Below are positions 22,691 through 34,574 of a stretch of DNA of 64,000 nucleotides, piece after piece; the first letter of the stretch is position 1, and each line of letters starts with the position of its first letter. This DNA is from Gossypium raimondii (Eukaryota; Streptophyta; Magnoliopsida; Malvales; Malvaceae): contig NC_068577.1 in NCBI RefSeq assembly GCF_025698545.1, positions 5,595,501 to 5,659,500 of the forward strand, read 5' to 3'. The notes under the pieces are model-generated. The model saw only the letters and a list, made by a program, of their open reading frames with translations. It made no database searches and was not told the DNA's origin. A program made the translations under genes and the position numbers.

Positions 22691-23723
22691 ATTCTATAGG
22701 GAGCGATGGACACTGGAGTTATACCAGGAAAGAGCTCTATCTCAAACTCCACTTCACGATTCGAAGGTAAACTCGATAGCTCATCCGGAAAGATATCTGG
22801 AATATCATTTACCGTTCTGATATCCTTAACTGTAGAGTCCCTAAAATCTGAAACACTTACATAGGCCAAGAATGCCTCACATCCCTTATGAACCAACTTC
22901 TCCGTCACCAGTGCAGAGATCAAATTAGATAAGTAGTTCCGACGTTCTCTGATCATGACTACCTCCATATCCTCCTCAGTGATTTTTACCTTCTCGACCA
23001 GGGCAGAAAGATCTCGCTCCCTCTGCGGGGCTATCAGAACTTTCAAATTATCTCTGAATTCATCATCAAAATGGACACATCGCTCATACTTAGATGCTAC
23101 CATACCTCGCGTATAGTGGCTCAGTCTCAAAAACTCGGCCTCGTACTCAGCCACTGATCGATCCCCCTGTGTAAGATTCAGAAACTCCCTCCTACGTGCA
23201 TTCACATAACTAGCTTCTACATATTTCCCCTGGAATGCGGTCTTAAAGAACTCCTAGGTTAGACGCTCGGGCTAAGTGCTCTCATTAACAGTCACCCACC
23301 ACTAATAAGCCTCGTTCCGCAGCAGCGAGATTGCACCTTTTAATTTCTGCTTAGGGGTACAATCTAGATCATCCATTATCCTCTCTGTTGCCTCAATCTA
23401 GTACTCGGCCACACTTGGGGAGACCCTAGTGACACCCCTAAAAAGCTCAGCTCTATTGCATCGGAGTCGTTCTGTAACCGACCATCGACTCCTAAATCCA
23501 GTATTGGGCCCAGTGACCCTCTCCAAAATCCTTAGCATAGCTTAGGACAATGCATCATCCCCAGCCATGCGATCTTGAGACCCGCCTCAAGAGCAGTGAC
23601 ATCAAGCGCCTCACTCAGATCCAAATTTGACAGATTGCCAGATGACGAAGACCTAGCTCGAGCAGCTCTATGGCCTCTACCACGGCCTCTTGTACCCCGT
23701 CCGCGAGTACCTCTGGTGCTCAT
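22691..23723 (-). pseudogene. Gypsy gag remnant
   Basis: Begins MSTRGTRGRGTRGRGRG at 23723 (basic, Gly/Arg-rich, typical of plant Gypsy gag). After stops near 23530 and in 23220-23400 it continues as [20 protein letters not shown] and LSHYTRGMV, the retrotransposon gag domain. Soon after [14 protein letters not shown] it passes directly into the C-terminal part of the protease/RT linker ([16 protein letters not shown]). The zinc knuckle and protease active site are therefore deleted. Confidence 0.75.
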
Positions 23724-24122
23724 TATCTAATTGCATTTTATTGGTATTAACAGTTTTATGCATCAGTTTACAGTTCCAGTGTTTATTAACAGATATTTTA
23801 TAAAAAAATATCAAAAGTGTAAAGTTTGTTTCAGACATCGTAGTGTCAATCAATGTCTATCAATTTTACTACAGTCTCAGTATATACTATTTTAAGTGTT
23901 TTCAATATAGTCTATCTATAATAGTCTCAGTATATACTATCTATAGCAGTTTCAGGATATACTATCAATGATAGTTTTAGTTTCAGTTTAAACAATTCAC
24001 AGTATCAAAAAACTTACTGGATCGGCACCGGAGACTCGGTGTACCATATTTTCAGTAAACATATTTAGAAATCAGTTCTCAGAAATAATGTCTTAAAAAC
24101 CCATATCCACAATCGAGTTTTA

Positions 24123-24141
24123 CAACCTGGCTCTGATACCA
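24123..24141 (-). other. Gypsy primer binding site (tRNA-Met)
   Basis: Minus strand reads TGGTATCAGAGCCAGGTT, a standard complement to the 3' end of initiator tRNA-Met, five bases (TTTAG) inside the 5' LTR. The LARD has the same TTTAG spacer. Confidence 0.85.
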
Positions 24142-24146
24142 CTAAA

Positions 24147-27100
24147 TATAATACCCCAAACCTGGCCTAGACGTTATGGCCGAATTTGACGACGTTACAT
24201 GGTAGTGCTTTTCGAAAAATATGTCGTCGCTAAATCCTCTATTCTATTTAACCATTTTTTATTATCTTATGTTAACTTCAAATCGTGTCGTTCGTTTTCA
24301 AAATATTATTCATTTACAAATCATTATTCAATTTCAAAAAGTTTTTTTATTTTTATTGCGGAAGCTTTTAAACAGTTTGCTTATTCGTGGTATTTTTGAT
24401 AAAACATTAATTTCAATTGAAAACACGAGTTTTACCTAACACTAGCAGATTTAAATCATAAAACTGTAAAAAATCTAAATTTTAAACCAAAATTCGTAAA
24501 GGCCATAATTACAGCAAAATACTCCCAAATAAAAGTAAAATCATAAATAGGTAGTAAACAGTGTAAAAGAAGTTGTGTGGCCACCATTGAGTCCTTTGCT
24601 GCACCGATCTGCCTATATCTAGGGATTACCTGTACAGATTAAATAAAAGGGGTGAGTTTACGTAAACTCAGTGTGTAATCCCCATACAAATGAATAGTTA
24701 GTAAACAAATAATCACAAAAATAATATCAGTCCAGTTTGGGCCTTAGCCTATCTTAGTACAAAAACAATCATACAGTAGGGCTTTAGCCCATCACAGTAT
24801 CAGTAGTAGTAACAGATATGCAGTCACAAAAATCCTACCCATCCAGCCTCTACACACCATCTCCGTCCAACCCTACACTCCATGTGGGGATATAATCGAC
24901 CCACCAATCCCTACACTCCAAGTAGTACCGAATGCGGAACTAGACAATAGTTTGTAGTTGAGCTACCAGTAAATTAGGCTCAAGACCTTTCAGTACACTT
25001 CCTCCGAACATTATAATCCCCCAACCCAATGTAATGCAATATACAAATATGACATGCTATAACATAATATCATGCATGTAAACAGGGCATACAATATCAA
25101 TCAGTGTGACATAATCAGGCTTAATCATATCAGTCATACAGTCATTTCAATCAATTAGGGGTCTAGGTTAACTTATCGACCCTATAATAAGTTCACAGTA
25201 GGGGTGAGTAAAACTCAATTCGACTCAAAAAAATCGAAAAAAATTCAAATTTCGAGTTAAACGAATCGATTTATTCGAATAAACTCAATTTTTTTTTCAA
25301 ATTTCGAGTTCAAATCGAGTTGAGTTTTCGAATTCGAATAACTCGATTAATTCGAATATCAAACTATAATATTTTACATTTTTACCCCAAACTCTCAAAC
25401 CTTTTTACTTTTCCCTCAAAAACTTTTACTCCTTCCCACTTTCCCCCCAAAACTTTTATTCCCCTCCCCTCCCAACCCCCTAATCTACCTAAAATTCATT
25501 TCCCACCAAAATTTTACTCTCCCATTTACTTTTTCTCAAAATTTTACTCCCAAAAACCCTCAAAACCTTTTATTTCCCCCCAAAATTTTTACTCCCTCCC
25601 ACTTTTCCCCTAAAACTTTTATTCCCTTCCCATCCCACCTTTCATCTACCCCAAACCCCCTCCATTTTTTTAATATTTTCCCTCCAAAATTTTACTCCCC
25701 CCTATTTACTTTCCCTCAAACTTTTATTCCCCAAAACTTATTATTTCCCCCCTAAACTTTTACTTCTCACCCTTTACTCTCAAATAAAAAATAAAAATTA
25801 TCCAAAACAAATCACTAAACATAAATATTAATAATTTTATTTATATCTACTATTTATATTATTAAATTAAATTTCACATTTTATATTATTTATATTATTG
25901 AATTGTTTAGTCATGTTGAATATTTATATTAAAATTGAATTATTAATTATGCTATAAAATATTCGTGTTAAAATTTTATATTGGTATCAATTTCACATTT
26001 TATTTTTAAAATAATTTTGATTAAAAATCATATTTTTACATTTAATATTTTTTAATTCCAAAATATATAGTGACAAGAATCTGAAGATAATTGAAACAAC
26101 TAAACAAGCAAAGAAGCTAACCAATATATAAAAAATTAATAAATAAATTATGAGGTGAAGAAAGTTAATAAAAAATTTGATTAAGGCGGACAAATTTTAT
26201 TACGATGGGTGACAGTGGTTACAAGGACCCAAAATTATTTTTTAAAATTTAACTCGAATAAATATATTCGATTCGATTCAATTTGAATTCCATCTCACTC
26301 CACTCGATTCGAGAAAACTTCAAATAAAGTTAGGATGATAAAATGAGATTCGAAAACTCGATTAACTCGAAAATTTTCGATTCGATCGAATGCTCACCCC
26401 TAGTTCATAGTCGACTTGGGCGACTCGTGCAACGTTATCAGTCAAACAGTGAAAATGAGCCTACAAGCCCATGATGTTCGCCCGTGTAGGCCTACATGCC
26501 CATGTGGCCCACATGGCCCAAATTGGCCTTGGCCACGTGATCCATTTTAATGTAACCCGTGTTAGATAATTATTCAAATGTGTTTCCACTATTTACTTAT
26601 ATGATCCTTCAAAGTTATTTAATTGAGTCACTGTTACTAAATTATTTTTATCTTAAGCTACAAAATTCTGAATTAAGATCCGTAAATTTTTCCTGAAACC
26701 AGACTCACATATCTTCTTACATAAATTTTCAGAATTATTGGTTTAACCAATAAGTACAGTTTATTCTTTAAAGTTCCCCTATTCTGCTATCTGACAGTTT
26801 CGACCTTTTTGCAATAAAAATTAATTATCTTCTCGTACAGAATTTGGATGATGTTCTTGTTTGTTTCTTTTGAAAGTAGACTCATTATAGGTTTTAAAAT
26901 ATAAATTCTAACCTATAATTATTTTTATACAATTTTAATAATTTTCCAAAGTTAGAATAGGGATTCCGAAATCATTCTGACTCTATCTCACTAAAATTCA
27001 AATATCTCATAATATGAAATTCTTTTGCTTACTTAGTTTCTTCTATGAGAAACTAGACTAAAATATATTTAATCCCATATTTTTTCATTCTTTAATTTGA

Positions 27101-28064
27101 TTTGCACAATTTATGGTGATTTTTAAAAAACAGTAAGCAATTTCGGCTTTTCGCCGAATCCCTTATTTTTGTGTTTCGAGTACACAGTTGGTTTTGTTTG
27201 ATGCTAAAATAGTCCCCGAGCACTCCAAAACCTATAATTAAGAAAATAACACCATAATCAGTCTTACCTCGCGATTAATCAAAATCCTGAAACCAAAATA
27301 CTTATTCATAAAATGATGAGCACTTATCGCAAAAACTTTAAATCGGTACGTTTACGAAAATCACGAGGAGAGCCTTAATCCTCATGAAATGCTGCTGCCA
27401 ACACCCTGGAATTAGACTATTGAACACAAAATAATCTCTTAACATGATACCTAACAACTTACTGAACTTACTGAATTTGCACAAGTGCTGCTTAACACAA
27501 AATAATCTCTTAACAAGGGAATTTCGACAAAAGAAAAGATAATCGAGTAAGAAGCAAAGAAGAAAAAAAAGTTTGGTAGAGATGGGAAAGAGAAAACGTT
27601 AGAAAGATGGAGAGCAAAACAACTCTTTTTTTTTCGAAAATGGAAAAAGTGATCAGATTTTGGATATTCTCCCCCATAATCCCCTAATTCACTTCTAAAA
27701 TTGCTCCCTCACTTCCCACTACACATCCACCACTCAGAAACCCAGTTCAACACAACTTTTGCCGAAATAAGGAGCAAAAATATAACTTTTGCCGTCCCAA
27801 AGATTCAAACCCATGATCTCCCTCACACCAACATTCCACTTATCCACCAGACCAGCAGGTCCATTCTGTTAAGTATTTGCCAAATTTTACTTAAAAACCT
27901 ACTGACCAAAGATAGGGCTTATTCATAAAAATACCAAAATTTTCCCAAGTCCTGGCTTGAACTTGAGACCTCCCAAACACTTCAAGAACATATAACCACT
28001 AAAGCTGACAGATGTTTGTGTCACACATTCACAATACCCAAAATTAAAATTTTAGGGCGTTACA
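24147..28064 (-). repeat. Gypsy 5' LTR (about 2.7 kb plus a nested MITE)
   Basis: Ends at 28064 with GGGCGTTACA (TGTAACGCCC on the minus strand) next to resumed PMD sequence. The inner edge is at TATAATACCCC. Includes GGGGATTACACACTGAGTTT on the minus strand (about 24685), as in the LARD LTR. The net length without the 1,204-bp MITE and its duplicated site is about 2,706 bp. No gene is inside. Confidence 0.8.
25199..26402. mobile_element. hAT-type MITE (1,204 bp) in the Gypsy LTR
   Basis: Starts TAGGGGTGAGTAAAACTC and ends GAATGCTCACCCCTA, giving inverted termini TAGGGGTGAG. It is flanked by GTTCACAG (25191-25198) and GTTCATAG (26403-26410), an 8-bp target duplication with one mismatch, as for hAT elements. 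The inside is rich in TTCGAGTT/AACTCGAA motifs, with a CT-rich stretch (25380-25780) that gives meaningless open frames. No transposase. Confidence 0.8.
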
Positions 28065-28540
28065 CACCACCCTCAATCAATATGGTTTGATTTATTCTGG
28101 TGCTTTACTAACCCCGTCATTTTTACACAAGCACCACATCTTACACAACATTTATCTATTTCTACATCGATGCCAGGTTTTATTTTTGGACCACCACTTC
28201 CATCTTCGGCATATTACACACCAATGAAATCGATGTTTCAAACGACGACGATTTCGAAGATGGCATATAGGCCATTTATGTTTGGGGCACCAACCGAAAG
28301 TCTGATTGTTCTATCATCAGTGTATGGGACACAATATAGTTTTATACATACGTCGATGGTGTCACAAACACCCATCTTTGCAACCACTTATTCCTAGAGC
28401 GGAGGATATACGATGGCAATTGATGAGCACTCCATAATCAATCATGAATGAAGGCAAAGAAGATGAGAGGCCGAGATTACAACCTATACGCCAGTGTAGA
28501 TATAATGAGGAAGACGAAAAGGCCGGTATACAGCTTGAAT
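28065..28540 (+). pseudogene. PMD gene, copy 1, 3' part
   Basis: Resumes at CACCACCCTCAATC after the Gypsy LTR. It reads SISTSMPGFIFGPPLPSSAY and then YRPFMFGAPTESLIVLSS, the low-complexity C-terminal tail seen in transposon-borne PMD genes, and has a stop near 28397. It matches 50597-50940 of copy 2, with some additional divergent sequence before the next element. Confidence 0.65.
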
Positions 28541-29340
28541 TGTAACATCCCAAAAACCAGTTTAGAAGAAATTGCGTTTTGAAACCAAAAGAGGTCATCC
28601 CTCGATTTGAGTTTAGACTTTGGAAATTCTTAACAAGTAAATTGATTTGGTTCAGTGGTTAAGTGTTCTTGGTATGTGTGTGAGGTTCTGGGTTTGAATC
28701 CTGTTTCTGGAAATTTTGTCATTTTGCTTAAACCCTTACTTTTGAATGTTAGTTTATAAGTTAAACTCAGTCAATTGATATTAAGAATGAGCTTTCTGGT
28801 TCAATGGTTAAGTGTCTGTATACCATTTGGTCTTGTGTTCAAGTCTCAACAAAAGCTACAAAGATATTTTTTACTAAACTACCTTACAGGGTCGTTTATT
28901 TTAGTTGATTAAACTTTCCCAAAACAAAAACTTCCTTTTCTTTTCATATTGTTTCATTTTTTTTCTAACGTGACCCTTTTGCTTCCTTCTTCATTGATTC
29001 AGTTTCACCGTTTTAAGTTCCTTTCTTTTTGTGTTATGTTATGTTACATTGATTCTATACGAGGTCTGACTTCTCCTTTCTAGTTCGATTCATTGGCCAG
29101 TAAGTTCGATTTAAAGGTTTGGTGTCGAAGGTTCTTCGACGTAACTTCAATTTTAGAATGTTAGTTTTTTAGCGATTTGACTGCAAGTTAAATCTGATGT
29201 GCTGGATGTGCTTTCAGTGCATTTTTCTAACAATGCATTGAAAACGTGTTCTATGTAGAGTGTTTTCCCTTTACCACTTTCAACTCCTCCAATTTCCCAC
29301 TCACCCATTAGATTCCCAGGATTCCCAGGATAATATTTTC
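28541..29340 (+). mobile_element. LTR fragment inserted in MULE copy 1
   Basis: Starts TGTAACATCCCAAAAACC, a typical plant LTR beginning. It is absent from block 2, where the flanking sequence is continuous near 50970. The right edge is approximate (GATAATATTTTC) and no second LTR or target duplication is visible, so it is a truncated copy or a damaged solo LTR. Confidence 0.5.
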
Positions 29341-29918
29341 TGAAAAAATCTGATTGAGCTCAACCTCCCGTAAGCTACGGGTGATCAAATCTCAATTTTA
29401 TTCGAAAAAAATTACAAACTAAGAGTTAACCGAATCGAGTAGTTCGAGTTTCAATTTTGAATCGAATTAAATTTTACAATTCGAATAATTGGAATATACA
29501 ATTTTTGTAAATATCAAATTAAATAATTATTAACTTTACAACTCAAAAAAGTATAAAAAGTATAACGAATATAGAAAAAACTTAAAAAATATAAAAAAAC
29601 CTTAAACCTTAAACCCTAAACCCCTAAACTATAAAACACAAAGACCTACAAAATGCTAACACTAACCCTACTTTAACAAAAAACAAAACCCTTGCCCTAA
29701 AAAAACCCTAAACCCAGAAGGAAAACGCCTTTAGTTGGAAGCGTTTTCAATGGATGTGACATAAAGTGTGTCTAGTTGAAAGCGTTTTTTTTGCAAATCC
29801 GCTGAAAATATTTTCAGTAGGAAGCATTCTTTTTTTTAGTCTAATCACGTAATTTTTCCAAAAATCAGCCTAATTTAGTAAATTTTTAAAAAAATCGGCA
29901 TTTTTGAGAAATTTACTC
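29341..29918. repeat. Right subterminal region of MULE copy 1
   Basis: Contains a short AAACCCTAAACCCCTAAAC stretch and three copies of an AGTTG(G/A)AAGCGTTTT motif (about 29735-29830) related to the left-end AGCTAGAAGCGCTTTT. Ends in the MULE terminus. The sister stretch is 50980-51557. Confidence 0.6.
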
Positions 29919-29927
29919 TACCATATA

Positions 29928-30600
29928 TGTATATAATTGATTAGGGGACATAGTAGGAAAGGTCTATAAGGAAATGTGTAGATTACATAGTTTCTTTATA
30001 TAATCAGCTTCGAAAGTACTATTGTTGTGCATGTTAGGGAAACTTTGTTAACATGGAGGTTTATCAAGTATACTACTTCACATATTATTAATCTATAATA
30101 TATATAAAAGTACGAGTTTGAAATTTATTTTTAATTGATGAGAATATTTTTATTTTCTATCATATTATTAAATTCACAATTAAAAATAATTATAATATTT
30201 AAATTAGTATTATTACTTACAAAAGTTGAAATGAAATAGAAATGATACATTTAAAAATAATTATAATTTAATAAAAGTTGTGACAATTACACATTTAAAT
30301 ATAATTAGTCGTACACGCTTTAAAATATAGGGAAAATGTGATAAATATAAATATAATTTACTATTATTAATTAAAATAAAATAATTATTTAAATAGAATT
30401 TTAAACATAGTAATTATCACTTCACTGTTTGATGAATATTTCGTAATGGATACGTTCTAACCGTAAGGTTTTTAATTGTTGGGTTAGAATGAGTTTATGT
30501 GATAATGTTCTTTCCGTAAGATTTTTAATTGTTGGGTTAGAATGAGTTTATGTGATAATGTGGTGAATGTAGTTTTGGGAGTTCGATAACAAAATCATTC
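29928..30600. other. AT-rich spacer, no gene
   Basis: Matches 51567-52660 of block 2 except for the MITE there. The empty MITE site ATGTGTAG is at 29974-29981. A 54-bp TTTTTAATTGTTGGGTTAG-containing unit is repeated twice at about 30460-30560. Confidence 0.65.
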
Positions 30601-30604
30601 TACC

Positions 30605-30779
30605 AGCCTCTAACTTTACTGCCTTTAACCAGTTTTTCTCAAGATTCATATCAGCGGAGGAAAGAACTGGTGTTACTTTTGAGGATTTCGCTGGCCAAGA
30701 ATTTTTTAAGAGAGAATAACAAGAGATTGTACGAATTTAAAAAAATGATGAGGAGTTCCAAAATCAACATTTTTTATAG
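30605..30779 (+). pseudogene. Unknown conserved exon-like fragment, decayed copy
   Basis: Homologue of 52665-52862. The frame reads LTAFNQ-type sequence through EERTGVTFEDF but is broken by a TAA at about 30718 where the sister has TTA. Further changes follow. The source gene is not recognised. It ends about 210 bp from the stop codon of P2, which faces it. Confidence 0.45.
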
Positions 30780-30851
30780 TTGGGACCCAAATATATATCC
30801 CATATAAGTAATAACGTATCAAAGTACAACAAATTTCAAGCACAAGAAATA

Positions 30852-30873
30852 ATGGGATTTGGGAAACTCCCAT
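30852..30873 (-). other. 3' flank hairpin of P2
   Basis: Minus strand ATGGGAGTTTCCC...ATCCCAT can fold. It is equivalent to the hairpin behind the other five genes. Confidence 0.45.
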
Positions 30874-30987
30874 TTATACAAACAAATATATGTGGTGAAA
30901 AAAAGAACATACAATACTCAAAATCAAGAGACTACTGAAAACACATTAAAACAAATCCAGTATGCAGCAGATAAACAAAAGGGTATT

Positions 30988-31341
30988 TCAAGGAGTAGAA
31001 GGAGAAGGTGGTGGAGAAAGGAAAGGAATAGAGGGGATTGCAGTTGGGATTGTGGGCATGCTTGGCAGAGGAGGCAGTGTGGCCCTTGGTACACTTGGCA
31101 ATGTGGGCAACCCAGGCATGGTAGGAAGTGGTGGAAGCGCCCCAGGCCTTGGCAATACCGGTATGGATGGCTGTGGGAGATTAGGGATAGATGGCAGTGG
31201 GGGGAGTGTGGTTGTAGGCAAAGTTGGCATTGGAGGCAATTGAGGCAGCTGCAGAAGGTGACGAGCAGCTATCCCAACATCAATGCTTGCAAATGACAAA
31301 GCCATCACGAATGCTAAAGCAAAGCAACTGAAAGATGCCAT
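30988..31341 (-). CDS. P2: secreted proline-rich protein, 117 aa
   Basis: Same architecture as P1 but a distinct subtype shared with P5. The signal peptide is MASFSCFALAFVMALSFASI, followed by RHLLQLPQLPPMPTLP, then hydrophobic-Pro-x triplets and the SPPPSPSTP tail. Relative to P5 it has Ser instead of Asn at residue 5 and Val instead of Ala in the SIP(V/A)LPRPG stretch. No tyrosine or lysine in the mature chain. The start at 31341 is preferred over the in-frame ATG at 31422, which is only 10 bp from the TATA box. The gene is divergent from P3 (7.4 kb away, LINE between). Confidence 0.85.
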   Translation of the reverse strand: MASFSCFALAFVMALSFASIDVGIAARHLLQLPQLPPMPTLPTTTLPPLPSIPNLPQPSIPVLPRPGALPPLPTMPGLPTLPSVPRATLPPLPSMPTIPTAIPSIPFLSPPPSPSTP

Positions 31342-31432
31342 TTTTCTAGAGATGTGAGTCCAATTAAGCAGACGAAAGAAAGCTCTTGTTTTGATAGTTG
31401 TGGAGTGAGGTAGAGAAAGCATGGTGGTGGGG

Positions 31433-31440
31433 TTTATATA
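31433..31440 (-). promoter_or_regulatory. TATA box of P2
   Basis: Minus strand TATATAAA, about 92 bp upstream of the start codon, in the conserved context TATATAAACCCC. Confidence 0.75.
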
Positions 31441-31519
31441 GGTCTTGGATCAGTGGAGTTGGTAATGTTTGATCATGTATGGTTGGAATGGAGAAAACAT
31501 AGTCAATATTAAAGGATTT

Positions 31520-31526
31520 GGTAGGT
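31520..31526 (-). promoter_or_regulatory. AC-I element upstream of P2
   Basis: ACCTACC on the minus strand, about 180 bp from the start codon, in the conserved GACCTACCAAAT context. Confidence 0.55.
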
Positions 31527-31609
31527 CAACTTCCCATGGGTATTGGAGTTTAAAACGGTGGAATGCTGTTGTGGTTGGCATAGAAGCTTCATCCAGCCAC
31601 TTAATTAAA

Positions 31610-33449
31610 CAGTATACTTAAACAATCCTCCAGGTTAGCAAAGTTTTCGCTAGTTGGCCAGATATCTAACAGAATTAGGATTTGTTTACTTAACATGTCA
31701 GGTATGATACTCGTATTTCGAAGTTGATTATATAAATAAATTTGCCATGGTTGAGCTTAAAATTGTTGGGTGTTAATATACACATTTGTAAAGACTTATT
31801 AATTTTTACTTGGAATTGAAATGATTTAAACAAGAATTTTGAAATGACAAACAAAATAATTTGAAATGACTTAAATTTGAAGTGATCGAGATCTGAAATA
31901 ATCAAAACCTATAATGACTAAATCAACATAAAATTTCATATGACTGTCCTTAAAGATATTCACATATTTACGTATCTCTCAGTATTTAACTTGTATCACA
32001 AGCAATGAAAAAATTGGGAAAATTTACCCATTTGAACGGAATTTAGCTTATTAGGCTGAAGCCTCGTGCTATGCATACATATTCTCTTATTTTGAGTCTT
32101 ACAAGTTTACAACAAACTAAATCTATATAAACATTATTTAATAGGTGTATCTAAAGGATATGGAATATGTGTAATTCTTTAAAATACACAAAAACTTCCA
32201 ATAGGGTTTAGCTTATTTTTGGATTTGTCTTATTTTACGCTCAAATCATTCAAATTGAGGCTAAGTTTTTATGTCTAATCATTTTGATTCAAATTATTTT
32301 AAGTTTTGGTTATTTCAAGTTCGAATTGTTTTGTGATCAAATCATTTTAAGTTTAGATTGATTCAGTAAATTTAAATTTGGATTCTTTTATAATAAATTG
32401 AGTTTGAGTTAAAGGCGATAATACGACGATGTTGATTTCTTTTATCACCTCAAGTCTAATTATATATTGGATTTAATTTTTGGTATAAATTTTAAAATTG
32501 TATATAAATTTCAATTTAATTTGTAATTGTATGTATGAATTTTAATATATACTTGAATCTCTAATTGTGGTTAAAATGTATACTTAAAACTTTAATTTTG
32601 ATTTAATTATACACATTTAAAGAAAAGATACTTCAATTTATTTTTATATTGGATAAATATAATTATTTATTTATACAATATATAAATATAAAATAATGTT
32701 ATATCAATAATTGTGTTAATAATTTACAAGAACTGAATCAAATTAAAATATAAAATTATAAAAATCAAAATTCATGTATATAATTACACATTATATCATA
32801 ATTTTAATATTTATCTCTTAATTTTTAATCCAAACCCAAAAATAAAATATTCCATCCCAAAATTTTACATAATTTTTTTATGTCATATTAAATACATGTA
32901 AAGTCGGTCAATAAATTACACCTAGTGACAAAGTATTATTCAAATATAATTTCATTGCTAAAACCTATTTCTATTTTTCTTCTAGTGTCTTCAACTTTAA
33001 ATATAAACATAGGTATTGAAATTTTAAGATTTTTATGTTATTTGATCTTCTCCTTTTTTTAAATAATTAATGTTTAATACAGGTAATCAAGACCGTATTA
33101 GTAGATGCATAATTTTTTTATTGAAATTGATACGTATTATTTTAGATTTATCAATATTTTTAAAAATACTCAATATATATAAATATATTACAAATATCAA
33201 ATGAATGAAACTAAATAAATTTTAAGTATAAAATATTCATTAGTTATATAAATTACTCATTAATAAACTCAACACATAAAATTTATCATTCAAATAAATT
33301 CAAAATTAATAATAATAATCCATCATTGGATATGAAATTTTAAGGATTAGCTCGTTCTCTTGATAAAAGAAGCTGAAAAGTGAACAAATATTTTTTTTTG
33401 ATAATCGGGTGAATGATTTTTAATTAAGCATATTTTAGTTTTTATATAT
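31610..33449. other. AT-rich spacer, no gene seen
   Basis: Upstream flank of P2, identical in kind to block 2 until about 31757, after which block 2 joins directly to the P6 upstream repeat. The rest is AT-rich without recognisable elements. Confidence 0.55.
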
Positions 33450-33809
33450 TTTTTTTGAACTAAAATTTCAGATTGGGCTTTATTTAAATAACCTGCATTA
33501 CTACACATATAGTCTTAAAAAGAAAAGAGAAAGAGCCCAGTTATCAGACTTGGCCCAACATAAAGAAAACTAAGACAAAATTAAATGGAAACCTAATCGT
33601 TTAGAAACCAAAAAAAGGAAACAAAAGTCTGAAGCAATTAATGCTGCCGTTCTACCTGCCCAATCAGCCTCACAGGAAAATAAATGTATTGTCTTTTCAT
33701 CTTTCTTTACTTCTTCAAGACGTTTTCAATTTACCCAAGGGCTTGCTTTAGTCACTCTGTTACCTACCCTTCTCAGACTCCCCTCCCTCCATTTCTCCCC
33801 TTTCCTATT

Positions 33810-34421
33810 TCAATCTGGTTCTCTCACCCTTTCATTTTTCGCTTGTCTTTCTGCAACTTCAGGGACTCTTCTGACCAGGTAATCTTCTTTATTACTCTTC
33901 AATGCTTCAGTTGCTAAGATATGCGCGAGACTATTTGCTAATCTTGGGACATGCTCAAACCTACAATCATTAACATTTAACAGTAGCTGATGAATGTTAT
34001 GAATATACGCACTAACCATTGATTTGTCTGGGCTTTTTGCTTTGCATTTCCTTATTATTGATAAAGAATCTCCTTCAATAATAACTTTTTCCCACTGCAT
34101 GTAAACGCCGATCTGGAGTGCTTTTCGACATGCGAGTGCCTCCGCCGCAAAGGCTGATGAAACCCGTTGGCAGACCTCCGAGCATGATAGGAGAACTGTA
34201 CCCTCTCTGTCGCTGGCCACTATTCCAACATCCGCTTTATTTTGTTTACCTTCATATGCTGCGTAGAAATTGATCTTAACAACCTGGTCAGATGGCTTTT
34301 TCCATTTTTTAACAGGTATGGAAGTTAGTGGTCTATTTTTACCAATCCCATTTAACTCTATTATGTAGCTATGAACAAATCTCCCTATTTCTTTCCCAGA
34401 TTTACTCCATTTTTTTTTCAC
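33810..34421 (-). pseudogene. LINE RNase H-like domain
   Basis: Open 203-codon frame. KINFYAAYEGKQNKADVGIV marks the first strand, but the first catalytic Asp of the KxNxDA motif is replaced by Tyr. AFAAEALACRKAL supplies the Glu, IIEGDSLSII the second Asp, and HVPRLANSLAHILA the C-terminal helix. This is the plant-type RVT_3 domain of L1 elements. Confidence 0.75.
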
Positions 34422-34574
34422 TCTATTATTCCTGTCTCCCCAGATAGCCCATAATGCAACGCAAAAGATCCGACACTGGGATGCCGAGCTTTATGAAAAA
34501 ACCCAGGTTAGCCACTGTAGAAACCCCAACTGGTTATCTTGCAAATACTTATGAAATAATAACTCTCTCCATAC

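Larger units (their letters stand above)
20380..28064 (-). mobile_element. Ty3/Gypsy retrotransposon, internally deleted, minus strand
   Basis: Element reading right to left: 5' LTR (28064 to 24147), primer binding site, gag, RT, integrase fragments, then a truncated 3' LTR (20732 to 20380). The LTR starts TGTAACGCCCTAAAATTT. Sequence between gag and RT (zinc knuckle and protease) and between the integrase core and the chromo-like C-terminus is missing, and several frames are broken. The outer end of the 3' LTR and some host sequence are deleted, so no target duplication can be checked. It sits inside the PMD gene of MULE copy 1 and is absent from copy 2. Confidence 0.85.
11949..29918. mobile_element. 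PMD-carrying Mutator-like element (MULE), copy 1, interrupted by later insertions
   Basis: The left end reads GGGTGAAATAC...AAATGCC. The right end, reverse-complemented, reads GAGTAAATTTCTCAAAAATG, so the element has imperfect terminal inverted repeats. It is flanked by TAACATATA (11940-11948) and TACCATATA (29919-29927), a 9-bp duplication with one mismatch, which is the MULE hallmark. Inside are a promoter, a plant mobile domain gene and subterminal motifs of the form AGTTGGAAGCG. No transposase is present, so it is non-autonomous. It contains the LARD (13671-20142), the Gypsy element (20380-28064) and an LTR fragment (28541-29340). The sister copy is 49095-51557. Confidence 0.75.

Noticed and set aside
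24123-24141. Possible tRNA-Met gene fragment
   Set aside because: Only the complement of the tRNA 3' end is present, in the correct position for a retrotransposon primer binding site; no cloverleaf can be formed.
25320-25613. 97-codon Pro/Phe/Lys-rich open frame
   Set aside because: Lies inside a hAT MITE in a CT-rich low-complexity stretch; no start context and no homologue recognised.
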